Positions 1-10,153 of a stretch of 64,000 nt of DNA are shown one piece after another. Below the pieces are notes generated by a model that saw nothing but the letters and a program-made list of their open reading frames with translations, was not told where the DNA came from and made no database searches. The position numbers and the translations under genes are program-made. The DNA lies in NCBI GenBank assembly GCA_949358305.1, contig CASHSZ010000075.1, positions 1-64,000 on the forward strand. The letters are read 5' to 3'. Source of the DNA: Strigamia acuminata. Taxonomy: Eukaryota; Arthropoda; Chilopoda; Geophilomorpha; Linotaeniidae. The stretch's first letter is position 1; every line of letters starts with the position of its first letter.

Positions 1-454
1 AATACAACAGAAAATGTAAATGCCGGGCTTGCAGTACATGGCCATGAATGCAAATGCAATCATACAAAGAATATCGTAAAGAATAAAAAATAAAACCCAA
101 ATGAGGAATAGACCAGAGCTCTGTTTTGGTTCCACTGAAACTAATCAAGTCATCAGTTACTCCAGGGGTGACCACGAGGAGGTACAGAGTTGGATTTTAC
201 ACCCTCAATAAACCATCAACGAACATTTCGGTGTTCAGTCCTTCAAAAAAACAATCAAAGTAATTAATAAACATGAATACTTATACATCCACATCGAAAT
301 AAGCCATCAAATTTGTTGATCGAAACAAAGGGGTGGTCGGTCACTCCCGAGTTGAAATTTGATCCCAAATCACGAGTGCGAACAAAGAAAAATCGTAAAG
401 TACACAAAAATTATTTCGTTCTTAAATCAATGCTCAAATGTTGGACAAAATGTC
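1..454. other. AT-rich sequence, no gene seen
   Basis: The longest open frame has about 60 codons and shows no family motif, Kozak context or splice sites that I would trust. I see no RNA gene or mobile-element end here. Confidence 0.5.
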
Positions 455-925
455 AAAATCAAGCTAAACAATTCATTATCCAACTAACCAAACCTTAAAA
501 TCAAATGCTAACCGAATTTTCCCGAGCGCAGACAACGAGCAACACCATCGACGAGCTGTGTGGATCTGACTACGGGGGTTACAAACCTAAAAACACAACT
601 AATTACTCGAGGTAGAAAGAATCTTTAAGCCACATCACATCCAAATGTCACGTAGTTTAAAAATTGATGTTCTGATTACGTTTACTGTACTGATTACGAT
701 TATGTTCTGATTCACGATTACGGTTAAATAGTGAATAAAATCAAGCGAAACAATAGATTATCGAATAAAATATACCTGGAACCAAATTTCAATGGAATTT
801 TCTGAAGCGGGGACCAAGGCCAACCCGCAACATCGCGGTTAGCGGTTTGGAAGTGACTACGGGGTTACACAGATGAAAACAGGACTCATCGCTTGACGTA
901 GAAAGAATCCTTTAGTCTGTGGCTA
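455..925. repeat. Two diverged direct copies of a block of about 180 bp
   Basis: The blocks at about 455-640 and 740-925 align by eye. Both run in the same order: a gcKaaacaat start, a GGAATTTTC/CGAATTTTC motif, then TGACTACGGGG followed by TTACA, then GTAGAAAGAATC. Identity looks like 60-70 %. This could be an old tandem duplication or two copies of a dispersed repeat. No coding frame is shared between the blocks. Confidence 0.5.
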
Positions 926-2056
926 TATTCTTACCTTGGAGAGAGCGAGGACAAATCCTCCTCAAGATATAGTTTTGATTTGGTACAATGGCAAGTTAAA
1001 AGTTACTGTACGGTATATGGTCAAATCAAACATATGTCGACAGATAAATAAGATTTGCTTAATTCGAGAAATAAAAGGTTGACGTTATTTACTCCTGACT
1101 AATTTACTAATTGACGTGTTTACTACCAGATAACTTGAACGCAACATTGCTAGTCTTTTCTTTTCAATGATGGCTCATTGAAAGTACAGTACACGAATTG
1201 TTAACTTTTGGACCTTCATTCTTTTATAAGTTATAATTTTCAATTTAAACAAATTTTTTTAATTCAATAAACGGAAATTTAAATGTAGATGTGGAATTTT
1301 TTCTTATTAAAAAAGTATTAGAATATTAAAACTAATAGTTACGCAAGATATTTTAAGATTATACGCCCGGGTATTTATTCAGAGCTTTATGACAAATTTT
1401 TAAAGACTTTTACGGAGTAGTAAATACTAATTATTATTGATATTGCAATAACAATGATCTGTTATGGTTATTAATGTCATAATGTGTGTAGATCTTGTTC
1501 AGTGGTCTCGGTGCACATCTGAATGCTTTTGCAATCAAACGAAAATTATTTAAATTAAATTAAATTGCATAAAAATGTCGTGATTCACATTTCAAACTAC
1601 AAATCTCTTAGAAATACCGCCAACATTCATGATGAATACACCAATTGGGATATCCTGTAGCTTGTAATGTGTCCACATACTGTATAATTCACATCCAAAA
1701 TGTCAGAATGTGTGGTGATCCCGAAGATCACCTTTATTCATTTCATTCGATTTAATAAATACCTGTGTAAACTTGGGTGATCAATAAATAATAATTATTC
1801 CTTTTATTTTTACGTTTCAGTTAGTTACCGAACATAAACGGATTATCCTTTACATTCCAATCGTTCGTAGGTCAAGCAATATCTCACCTAGGATTGACCT
1901 ATATTCCATTTAAACGTCGAATGACTAACCGGAACCACTGTGAGATTAATTATAAATCCTTCCTATTACAGTCACGTAATTGTTGATTCCATTGTTAGTT
2001 GTATGGGTGTATTTTATTAATCCTTTCGTTTATTGAATTACAAGTGTAGTCTACGA
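926..2056. other. Gene-free AT-rich stretch
   Basis: No open frame of note. A 7-bp perfect hairpin (GGTGATC, loop CCGAA, GATCACC) sits at 1714-1732. Nothing else stands out. Confidence 0.5.
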
Positions 2057-2676
2057 CATACAGGGTGTTTCGTTTAAAACGCCACAGTCAATTTCCAGAA
2101 TAAGTACTGTATATGCTTTTTCAAAAAACCAAGCAGACTAGCCCATAGCAAAGTAAGGATGACAAATCCAATAGTGTAATCAAATTTTATGCCAGACATG
2201 CAACAATGCACTTTTCATTTGCTAACTCGTTAGCTGGTCGAGATAGAGCAAAATTTCTAATTACAAAGTTGTAGACCCATTTTGTCGTATGGCCTCCGTG
2301 TGACCAAATGTATTGTAACATTATTCATTCTGAAAGAAACCAACGAAACCAACAACAACTTTCAAGTGCAATGGAATATTTGACATTCGACCAAAATTCC
2401 CTGAGCACGGCATTGCACACTAAAAGTCCTAATTTATTGGGGTTTCGTCATCACTCATCAGATGTTGCGGCTGCAACTCGATATTTGATGGGAGTTTGAA
2501 TAAAAATAGCTTTAGAAAGCTGATGGCAATGATTTTACTGGATTTTCATTGTTTGCAAAAAGAAGCACGCGTGTACTAGGATTACATTTGTAACAGTGAC
2601 CTTTATTTAAAAACAGGAACTAAGTAAAACTAACTTTTCCCCCTTCAAAACACATAAACTCATCCTTTTACATTCT

Positions 2677-2694
2677 GGGTCACCGAAGTGACCC
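2677..2694. other. Short perfect hairpin
   Basis: GGGTCAC, loop CGAA, GTGACCC. It lies just upstream of the Cys-rich ORF remnant and could be a transposon-terminal hairpin or chance. Confidence 0.4.
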
Positions 2695-2769
2695 TCTAGT
2701 GACCAAACATGGCATCACTTGCAATTTCTCCCCAATTCTCGTCCCTTTGGAACTGCAGTTTAACATCAA

Positions 2770-3000
2770 GTGCCGAACATTGATACTTGCAACAAACACA
2801 TATCCAAACAAGCGTGCCTCTTCCACTGGCGGAACAATGCTGTGGACATTTGCGTCGTTTGTCAGAAGTATTTTTGTGAGAACTGCTGCCAAAAATGGAA
2901 CAAGGCAGTCAAAAAATGCAAGGAATGTGCGACAGCTCGTGGCCTGCAACTATTCCTTGAGCGCATTTCGCAAGGCCAAAACTCTTGGTGTTTTGAGTAA
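2770..3000 (+). pseudogene. Cys-rich ORF fragment, possibly a zinc-binding C-terminus of a decayed transposase
   Basis: The frame is open for about 76 codons and ends at TAA 2998-3000. It has a dense Cys pattern: a CxxC pair (ICVVC), then CENCC, then CKEC with flanking Lys/Trp (QKWNKAVKKC). Clustered CxxC pairs close to a stop resemble the Cys-rich domain at the C-terminus of piggyBac-type transposases, but the spacing does not match well enough to name the family. Upstream in the same frame there is a stop only three codons before, so there is no intact gene. The first codon is not an ATG. This is a remnant at best, and chance cannot be excluded. Confidence 0.25.
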
Positions 3001-4653
3001 TCATTTACTTTGAGAATTGTTTTAGTCACATCTTTATGATTCAATGTGACGTGGATTATTTGCATGAACTTATGTTATCACTGCTAGTTGTTGGCCAACC
3101 CCTGTTAATAAGTTGTTTCTTAATGTTGGCTTCTCTACATGTCTCATTGGTGAGTAAATATTCTAAGTGTTTAGTTTGCTTTATATAATATTGTGCATTT
3201 TATATTGATCCTGTATTTAGTTGTTTACATGTTTGGCAAAGAGATTGTAAGGCCAAACATGATTTGTTACATTTATAGTAAGTACTACGCGTGATGACAA
3301 AAGATTTGTTCTCATATTAGTGTTTTTCTTTTTCATGTGCACTTTGGTTGTATAGGTGCACTCTATGTATAGCTTTTGGACAGACAATGTCTGAAAATAA
3401 AATGGCCGTCGTTTTTACGAGTTTCAGCACACATTACCATATTTGCGATTGATTTCAGATATTTTTCAACGATGTCATCGCCTGGAGAACCCCAATAAAA
3501 ACTGAACAAACCGAGTACGGGTCACCTTTTAACCGCCACAGAGAAGACTTTAACCTTGTGACATGTGTGCGAATTTTGTGGATTGCGAAAGGCTCCCCAC
3601 TTTTAAAAATTAAAAAAAATCTATCTGCAGCCAATTGCAAGCAACCAGAATGAATTGTTGGGGCAAATATGCATACAGTGCAAGAAATGGCTTTGAATCA
3701 GAACCTCGTCCCAACAATAATCGACTCCAAGCCCATACCATTAGAAAAAGTGGTCGACTTCAATGGACACTGGACCGGATATTAATGAAAGACATTTGTT
3801 ACCTTTGTTCAACATTATTATGATGCACGAGATGAATAGATGATGTTAGAAAAATTTGTAATAAAGTATCATTATATGTTTTGCATTACGAAAACACAGG
3901 GACCTCATGTTACCAAGGACGACTACTCCAACCTGATTTTGCAGATCTTATGCCATTTATTCTCCTGTGATGGTTGGGACCTTGTTCTAGTACAGATGCT
4001 AATTAATACTAACACCAAACAAATTGTTCCTGTAATTTTTAATTTTTAATTTAATTGTTAATAATAGTTGTTGCAGATCTTTTTTTTTAAATCTTAATAC
4101 TTCGCCAATTCTTTTTTGTCTGAAAATGCCATTTTCAATAATCCAACTGTAATGGTGGCATTCAGTACCCCACAATTTAATGTTGGATGTTTCTTTGTTT
4201 TTCTTACAATTTAATTTATTTGTAATCAATCCATTCAAGAATAAATGGCATTTGCGTGTGATTTTATAATTTATTTAAACCCAGAAGTCAACGTTGGGAG
4301 AATTTTTATTGATCCACTCTTGTGGGACATCATTCATTCTCGATGAAGTTCTCGGTCAGTTAAGAAGCGCCACCTGTTGATATTACTTTTAGTATTTTAC
4401 CCCTCTGTATAATATGTATATCCTGTTGTTCGTCCACAACTCTTTTTCTCAGCCTCCAAGAGTCAAAAGTAACTTACTGACTGCTCCTAATGTGACCTTA
4501 ACTTGCAGCACTTCCGGATAACTATCAACTTCACTTTGCACAATTTTTAAAAAGTGTCACACCATATATTAAATATAATTTCCTGTGGATTATTGACTCC
4601 TGGACTGGACACACAAACATGTCATTGCACAATTATATTTTAGGAGGGAAGAT
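3001..4653. other. No gene recognised
   Basis: AT-rich sequence with only short, unsupported frames. One AATAAA lies near 3396. No splice-site pairs, RNA genes or repeats were convincing. Confidence 0.4.
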
Positions 4654-4911
4654 ATGCCAAATTGTGAAGTTTTGGTTATTCCCAAGAAGAGCACATCTAT
4701 TTGCCAACCATTAGACACAACATTTCACTTGCAATTAGAAATTTTAGCTCGGAAAATTACATCGTTGCTTGACCTTTTTGAAGGCAGTAGCACTCATCCA
4801 GACAATTGGATCGCACAATGGAATAATCAAGCTTCAATCATTACTTGGGCACCTTATTTCTCCAATTCAAACCCAACAGACAATGTTATGGGACTCATGA
4901 AGACAACATGA
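4654..4911 (+). pseudogene. Fragment of a pogo/Tigger-like (DDE superfamily) transposase
   Basis: The open frame starts at ATG 4654 and ends at TGA. Near residues 6-35 it reads VLVIPKKSTSICQPLD followed by a helix ending LARKI. This matches the conserved segment just after the second catalytic Asp of pogo/Tigger transposases (a hydrophobic run, then lPpntTsl-QPLD and a helix). The first catalytic D and the CENP-B-like DNA-binding domain are absent from all frames nearby, so only about 85 residues of a usual 400-500 survive. It lies between the CATACAGGGTG inverted ends. The family call is moderately secure; the loss of function is clear. Confidence 0.5.
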
Positions 4912-5830
4912 GGATTTAAAGACTGCCATTGTTGTTAAATGGAGTGCAATTGTACTTAATACAATTATAAAGTTTGTATCACTGCTGTAAAGGGAAAATT
5001 ATTGTATATATCATTTCTGGACAGCAAAGTTATTTGTTCAATTCAATTTTTTTCTTGTTCAAATCGAGTGATAAGAAATAAAATTACTTTGTTTGCTCAT
5101 GTTCAAAGCTTGTTGAGCAGCTGTTGTGGACACCCCAGGTACCGTCCACAGGTAGTTAATTATTTTATGTTGTGTACAAACCATACGGGTTTGTCGAGGC
5201 GTTTAATACACACGGACGTTGAGAGCACCCAGCCAGATAGAGATTTCTAGCACAAATTTTAGAAGGGAGCAGCAGCTCTTTTCCTAGATTAGGCAAATTT
5301 AGAAATGAATAAAATGTATAAATCCTGTTGAAATGATTTTAGCACTGCTGAGCCAACATGTCTATTATGCAAATACGGGCAAAGAAATTAAGATGGCCAG
5401 GTTTATCGCATCCTGGTCTGCCAGGACGATATTCTAATTGCACCACATATACGAGCCCAAAATTTCCAGTATAGCCACAATCCAACAAGGATATTCCAAT
5501 TTTAGAATTGAAAAAAATGTCTCAATTCATCAACCACAACTCTACACATGAAATTAATGAAAATTGAGTGAAAATAAACTTTTTTAAAAAAAAGAAATCA
5601 TCCATAGCCAAAGAATAAAATAATACCAGCATGAAAGCTCAAATAAAATCTCAAAAGCTACAGTTTTCTATCGTAAGATTATTTCTGGAAAAAGAAATTG
5701 CATTTTTTTTAATATCTGCACATATCAATTCTAATCAAATTGGGGAATGCTACACTCCCATAATCAATGCAGGCTTACAACACCCAACGATTTGTCACCA
5801 TTATCCCAGAATAAATGAATAAACAGGAAG
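4912..5830. other. No gene recognised
   Basis: AT-rich; frames of 60-80 codons without motifs. Nothing else seen. Confidence 0.4.
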
Positions 5831-5831
5831 A

Positions 5832-6105
5832 AATCTTAACCAAATCAAACCATCGTGTCAAAATCCTATCTTAATCCAGTTCCTTGGTTACGAGTGGATA
5901 TAATTCTTAATAAATACGATCGAAAAACGATGATAATTCTGAAAATTAACGAACACACAAAAAATGCATGAATTCGAGAAAAAACACCGAGCGAAAATGG
6001 CGTGCGAAATGACACTTTCGACCATAAAGAAATGTTAACTCTAATCAAACCATCGACTCGCAATCAAGCCTTAATCTAATACCTCGGTTATTCATTCATT
6101 ATATA
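5832..6105. repeat. Two diverged direct copies, period about 200 bp
   Basis: About 5832-5900 and 6031-6105 share an ordered set of words: AAATSTTAAC, AATCAAACCATCG, TCTTAATC or CCTTAATC, and CTTGGTTA or CTCGGTTA. Identity by eye is near 65 %. The intervening part after each copy has similar composition but is not clearly alignable. Confidence 0.4.
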
Positions 6106-6885
6106 CTGCATAAATAGGACGAAAATACCACGGGAAATTGCGACAAATACCGAAACGAAAATGCTTCGAAGCGAGAAGAAACAACGGCTGGAAACGACGC
6201 CCGAAATGGAGGAAGAAACACGTGATTGCTGCTCATTGCTGCTATTGGTTGGAATCAAGCTAGGAAATTGCATCATTCTCCGTTCCCTCCAGAGCGGCGC
6301 TGCGACTCGGTGAGAGGGAATTTTGAATTTCGATACTGATAAATGACAAATTAGAATGTGAAAGTCATTCCGGCTCACCCTGTATGAATATAAATATAGT
6401 TTACCGAAGCCATTGATGTTTGAGGCATTCTTTCGCCGAAGACCGAACATTCGGATCAAGTTCTAACATGGGAAGTAAAAAGTCAACAAACTCTCGCGTC
6501 TCAACAGCATCCCAATTGTACACCTCACTCACAGGGGAGAGCACCAATAAGCTATCACAGATTGTTGTAATATTAAACAAGAAGGATTGTTATATCATGC
6601 TGAATGAGACCCTAAAATAATTTCATTCCATAAACAGCCAACAATGCAATCAATGAGCTGAAAGTTGGCACTATTTTGTCTGTGTATACATCAAATCTGA
6701 GCAATCAGGCCTAGTGTATGAATACTGTAAACAACAGTTGCTAGGTAAAGAATAGTTCCAAGATCCAAGTTCAATTTTATCATTTGAGATTCAATGATGT
6801 CATTTCCTCTTTTGATATCACATGACATATGACATCAGAACTTTGTTCAACAACATGACTGTCTTCATGAAGACAATAGTAGTTT
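6106..6885. other. No gene recognised
   Basis: The stretch near 6170-6330 is less AT-rich and holds an ATTGG (CCAAT-type) box near 6243, but no adjacent open frame is convincing in either direction. Confidence 0.35.
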
Positions 6886-6957
6886 GTAGTGGTGGTCCAG
6901 TGGTTCAGGTAATGGACTAGGAATCTTTCCACACAAGTTCAAATCCTGCTGTCTGTG
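6886..6957 (+). mobile_element. tRNA-derived SINE head / tRNA pseudogene
   Basis: An A-box-like TGGTTCAGGTAATGG (6901-6915) is followed at normal spacing by a B-box-like GTTCAAATCC (6937-6946). GTCC (6895-6898) and GGAC (6914-6917) could pair as a D-arm. The T-stem is broken by two transitions, and the anticodon arm does not form a normal 7-nt loop. A T-rich, A/T-homopolymer tail follows to about 7060. These are the marks of a decayed tRNA-derived SINE rather than a functional tRNA. Confidence 0.5.
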
Positions 6958-7155
6958 AAAATTTTTTACTTTAATTTTTTAATTTTTTTTAGCAGTAATT
7001 TTAATGTTTGTAATTTTAGGTTTGTTTTTAGAAAACATTAATTAATTAATTTTAATTTTTTAACAAACATGGAAGATGTAATATGATTTTCTTGTCTCGA
7101 GCACTTATATACGACATTAGATTGCGAAACGTCGGGTTAACGTACACCAACTGCA

Positions 7156-7186
7156 TATACGGTACGAAACTTTAACGTACCGTATA
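7156..7186. other. Perfect 11-bp inverted repeat
   Basis: TATACGGTACG (7156-7166), 9-nt loop, CGTACCGTATA (7176-7186). Surrounding bases also carry GTATAC/CGTA words. It could be a cruciform-forming site or a MITE end. Confidence 0.5.
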
Positions 7187-7243
7187 CACATCGTAGCGTA
7201 TACGTTACTAGTATGTGGTCGCTGGACGTTTTGGAGTGCATAG

Positions 7244-7564
7244 TGGAACCACAAAAACCCTTTGTACCCTTTAAATCTTCACCGAACTGAAAACGACCCA
7301 TTCAGACAAACGCCGCCTGTTGATTCAAATAAAAGGGACGCACCTTTGATCCCTACGGATGAATATTGGCAGGACGAATTTGTCCGCGTCGACGAAGTAG
7401 GACCGTCATCCGAAGACTCACACGAGGAAGACGACCAGAAGGTCCCAACGGAATGGTCGCCAAGCGATCTGAGTTTGCGACGGATGAATTTTGGGAGTCT
7501 CCACTGTAGAAAATCGTTGATATTTTCTAAAATGTTTGAGTATTTAATTGTATCATTTGGTTAA
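7244..7564 (+). CDS. Possible acidic coding exon, unrecognised
   Basis: The frame is open from 7244 to the stop at 7562-7564. The middle is hydrophilic and acidic (EDSHEEDDQK) and reads more like protein than the surrounding AT-rich frames. There is no ATG near the start, so it could only be an internal exon. I see no strong donor; AAG/GTCCCA near 7441 is weak. It could pair with the candidate exon at 7824. Speculative. Confidence 0.15.
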   Translation, partial: WNHKNPLYPLNLHRTENDPFRQTPPVDSNKRDAPLIPTDEYWQDEFVRVDEVGPSSEDSHEEDDQKVPTEWSPSDLSLRRMNFGSLHCRKSLIFSKMFEYLIVSFG

Positions 7565-7823
7565 TTGTATTGTGATTTACCATGCCAGATAATCCCCATG
7601 TATATAAAATTGCATATAGTATAGATGTGGGGTATTTGTGTTATTTGATTAATGTTGTTAAACAATCAAATTGTTATGTTATCAATTATTCAAAACATCT
7701 GATGTTTCTTTATATTTTCATTATGTTAGCATTAGAGTTTGTTCTTTATGTTTCTGTATCTATTTTTGGACACATGTGTAATGCTTGTAAACCAAGTGTT
7801 CACTTGCAATTTTGTAATCTCAG

Positions 7824-8077
7824 ACCCAGGTGGTGTTCTCACTCCTTCTTTTGTTGAAATTCCTTTAAAGGTTAAGATGCCAATATCCCCTCAATTGGAA
7901 GTGTCCTCCCCAGTGTTGGCATATGAGGAAGTTAAAATTCACGAGTGTAGGTCTATTCCAGAAGAGGGAAAACACTTGAAGGAAATTGAACAGAATTTTG
8001 AGCATAGATTGAAACAAGAGGAATTTAAACAATTAAGCTTAATCGGCAATTTAATAAGCCAAAATATGATAGAGTAA
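7824..8077 (+). CDS. Candidate 3' terminal coding exon, unrecognised
   Basis: A pyrimidine-containing acceptor (TTTTGTAATCTCAG) precedes the open frame, which runs about 84 codons to TAA at 8075-8077. AATAAA follows at about 8080-8085. The peptide has a Pro-rich start and an amphipathic Glu/Lys/Leu-rich end (KEIEQNFEHRLKQEEFKQL) that could form a coiled coil. No domain is recognised. The upstream exon is uncertain; the acidic frame at 7244-7564 is the only nearby candidate. Composition and the acceptor favour a real exon, but without homology this remains doubtful. Confidence 0.3.
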
Positions 8078-8113
8078 GAATAAATTAACAGATAACCTGT
8101 AACAAATTAAGTT

Positions 8114-8139
8114 GCTGGGTTGCCTTGCAGCAACCCAGC
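8114..8139. other. Perfect 10-bp hairpin followed by a CACGTG palindrome
   Basis: GCTGGGTTGC, loop CTTGCA, GCAACCCAGC. The 12-bp palindrome GACCACGTGGTC lies about 15 bp downstream. No gene is attached with confidence. Confidence 0.5.
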
Positions 8140-8698
8140 CCCCTCCAACCGCTGACCACGTGGTCGAGGACCGCATGGGCAGCGTGGTCGGATTGCATTT
8201 ACCTGCCTTGCAATTGTAATGCAGCACAGCCAACAAGTCGCCTCAAATCATTGCGGACTTGAGAGCAATCACGCCTCTTGTTGCGACCAAAGTGGCCATC
8301 GCCTCCTTTTCGCTAGAGTTGTCACAACCAGTCAGCACAGGATTGGAGATCCAACTGTCTCCAAGATGGCGCTCAAGCCACGAAGAGACCTTGTGTAATC
8401 CTCTGTCTTGATTGGCTGCAATCAGGAGGCATCTGCGACAATACGTCGTAGGAGCTGCTGAGGATCCTCTTGTTGATGTTGAAATGTTGAAATATGCCCG
8501 ATTAGTTCGGGTTATGGCGTCAAGACGACTCTGCCTGAGGACGAAGTGGTTTGTCGTGCCTGCGATGGAGCTGGTGAACTAACTGTAAGCCACCGCGGAG
8601 TCCCTCCGGAGCTTGCAGTCGCTGCCATCGTACGTGCAGTGAAATTTGTCTCGGCGAGTCCGTCTCGCCATTTTGTCCGTCAAAAGCTTCATTTGTTT
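8140..8698. other. Moderately GC-rich stretch without a recognisable gene
   Basis: Open frames exist on both strands but none exceeds about 66 codons or shows a motif. The sequence has the feel of a decayed repeat or 3' UTR. Confidence 0.3.
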
Positions 8699-8722
8699 AG
8701 CGTGAGCTTTGCCGCTCACGCT
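8699..8722. other. Perfect 9-bp hairpin
   Basis: AGCGTGAGC, loop TTTGCC, GCTCACGCT. It lies about 100 bp upstream of an AATAAA on the plus strand, so it could be a 3'-UTR structure. Confidence 0.4.
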
Positions 8723-8817
8723 TCATTTCTATTCCTTCTTCATTAATTTCTAGTCCTAAATTATTATTAACAATTCATTTTATTATATTTCCTAGTAAAA
8801 TATCTGTAATTTCCACG

Positions 8818-8823
8818 AATAAA
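8818..8823 (+). terminator. Poly(A) signal AATAAA
   Basis: AATAAA is followed by a T-rich stretch. It may end a plus-strand transcript that includes the 8.1-8.8 kb sequence. No coding exon is tied to it with confidence. Confidence 0.3.
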
Positions 8824-9399
8824 GTTCAATTTGTCATTTTATTTTTTAAAAAAATCGTATTTATTTTTCAAACACCCCTAGACACAATTTTTCACAGGCC
8901 AATCGAGTTTAAGCCCCACAGTGGCATCTCAATTGTGAGTCGCTTGACAATAAGGTAAGTATTTTGTCTAGTGAACACCCGGATCACAACAGGATAGCTC
9001 TGAATCGTCGTCCGATGAGAGTTATGGACCAAATTTGGGTACTCAAACACCTGAATCGGTGTATTTCCGACCATCTGCCCTGCTACCGATATTCGTCCAG
9101 AGATCACTATTTTGATGATGAATGCAATCGCTCCAACAATGAACTTGATTTGTGACTTTACCTACCAACCAACTAAATGTGTCAAATTAATGATTCCGTA
9201 CCAGACACAAGGCGCTCTTTTTATTAGTGTTATCAGAATCTTTTATTTTCTTCTTTTAAATGTCCAATGTCAATTTATTATAAGTTGTCGCGTCCTACCT
9301 GGTGATAGGTTTAAATAGCGCTAACGTGTAATACTTTACCTGTGATCAATTATGCAAATACCCCAAATGAATACCAAATGTATTTAAATGAACAAGTAA

Positions 9400-9405
9400 T
9401 TTATT
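9400..9405 (-). terminator. Poly(A) signal of the 10154-13616 gene
   Basis: TTTATT on the plus strand gives AATAAA on the minus strand, about 750 nt after the stop codon. No earlier AATAAA was noticed in the 3' UTR. A 3' UTR of about 770 nt is plausible. Confidence 0.45.
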
Positions 9406-9487
9406 CAGTAGGCTTGAGGGCCTTAAAATACACTTAGTAATAATTCTAGAGTCGACGTGGTCAGCGTCGAACAAAGGATTTCTCAAG

Positions 9488-9619
9488 ATGGCGTCGTCGG
9501 TTCCGCGTGGTCGACGGAACAAAGGCGGCGTCTCGAGTTGTCGTAAATTCGTCACGGATTCGTCGTCACGGACGCGGTGGAATGCTCTTTCGAGTCTTCT
9601 ATCCGTGCCTGTTGTCTAG
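9488..9619 (+). CDS. Small ORF in strong Kozak context (43 codons), doubtful
   Basis: ATG at 9488 sits in TCAAGATGGCG, an excellent start context, and the frame (MASSVPRGRR...) runs to TAG 9617-9619. It overlaps the inferred 3' UTR of the minus-strand gene. TCAAGATGGCGTCG recurs at a second small ORF in the macrosatellite tail (29303-29316). AAGATGGCG also resembles a YY1-type binding site, so the word may be regulatory rather than coding. Confidence 0.2.
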   Translation: MASSVPRGRRNKGGVSSCRKFVTDSSSRTRWNALSSLLSVPVV

Positions 9620-10153
9620 GGTTTGGTTTAGCGTCGCAGAGGCCTCGTCTAGGAACTTTGGGGTTCCCTACAAAGCACTCGGACACTTACTTCGGTGAAT
9701 AATCGACTGGGCGATTATTCTGGGTGATTTCACAAGGGCTATTCTCGTGCTTTCGCAGGAATAGCTCGCAAGTGACTTCGTGAGAGTTACAGTTTGCACT
9801 TTACTCAGCGATCCTCGATCAATCCTAACTTGTAGTTGAAGTTGGCCTGACGGTGAGGTAGTTGCTGTGTTCTTGGTGTCGTTTGTGTAAGTTCTGACTT
9901 TAGGCGGGAAACACAGCCTTTTATGCAGTGGGGTGAAGGGCCGGCGATCAACCAATGGGGGCTGACCACCAGCCGCTTCCTCCCCCTCGGGGCGCACACC
10001 TGCCATGGGGAGGTGGAGCCAACTCGGGGGGGAACGACTCTTCAATCATAGTGACTCAGAGGACAAGTATCCGCCCTGGGGGGACACTTATCCAACTGGG
10101 TCACCACACGTCCCTCCTCCAGCTTCGATCTCGGATCGGAGCGATCTCAAATT

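Larger units (their letters stand above)
2057..6386. mobile_element. Possible decayed DNA transposon bounded by CATACAGGGTG inverted ends
   Basis: CATACAGGGTG occurs at 2057-2067 and its reverse complement CACCCTGTATG at 6376-6386. Many Tc1/mariner-superfamily elements begin with a TA followed by CAGGG-type ends, and a pogo-like transposase fragment lies between them at 4654-4911. Beyond these 11 bp the two ends share little, so they may belong to two unrelated elements. The internal part has lost most coding capacity. Low confidence as a single element. Confidence 0.25.

Noticed and set aside
6886-6957. Functional tRNA gene
   Set aside because: The T-stem is mismatched and no 7-nt anticodon loop forms.
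9668-10045. Frames of 64-125 codons on the minus strand after the stop of the 967-residue gene
   Set aside because: They lie in the inferred 3' UTR, overlap each other, and have no acceptor or motif.
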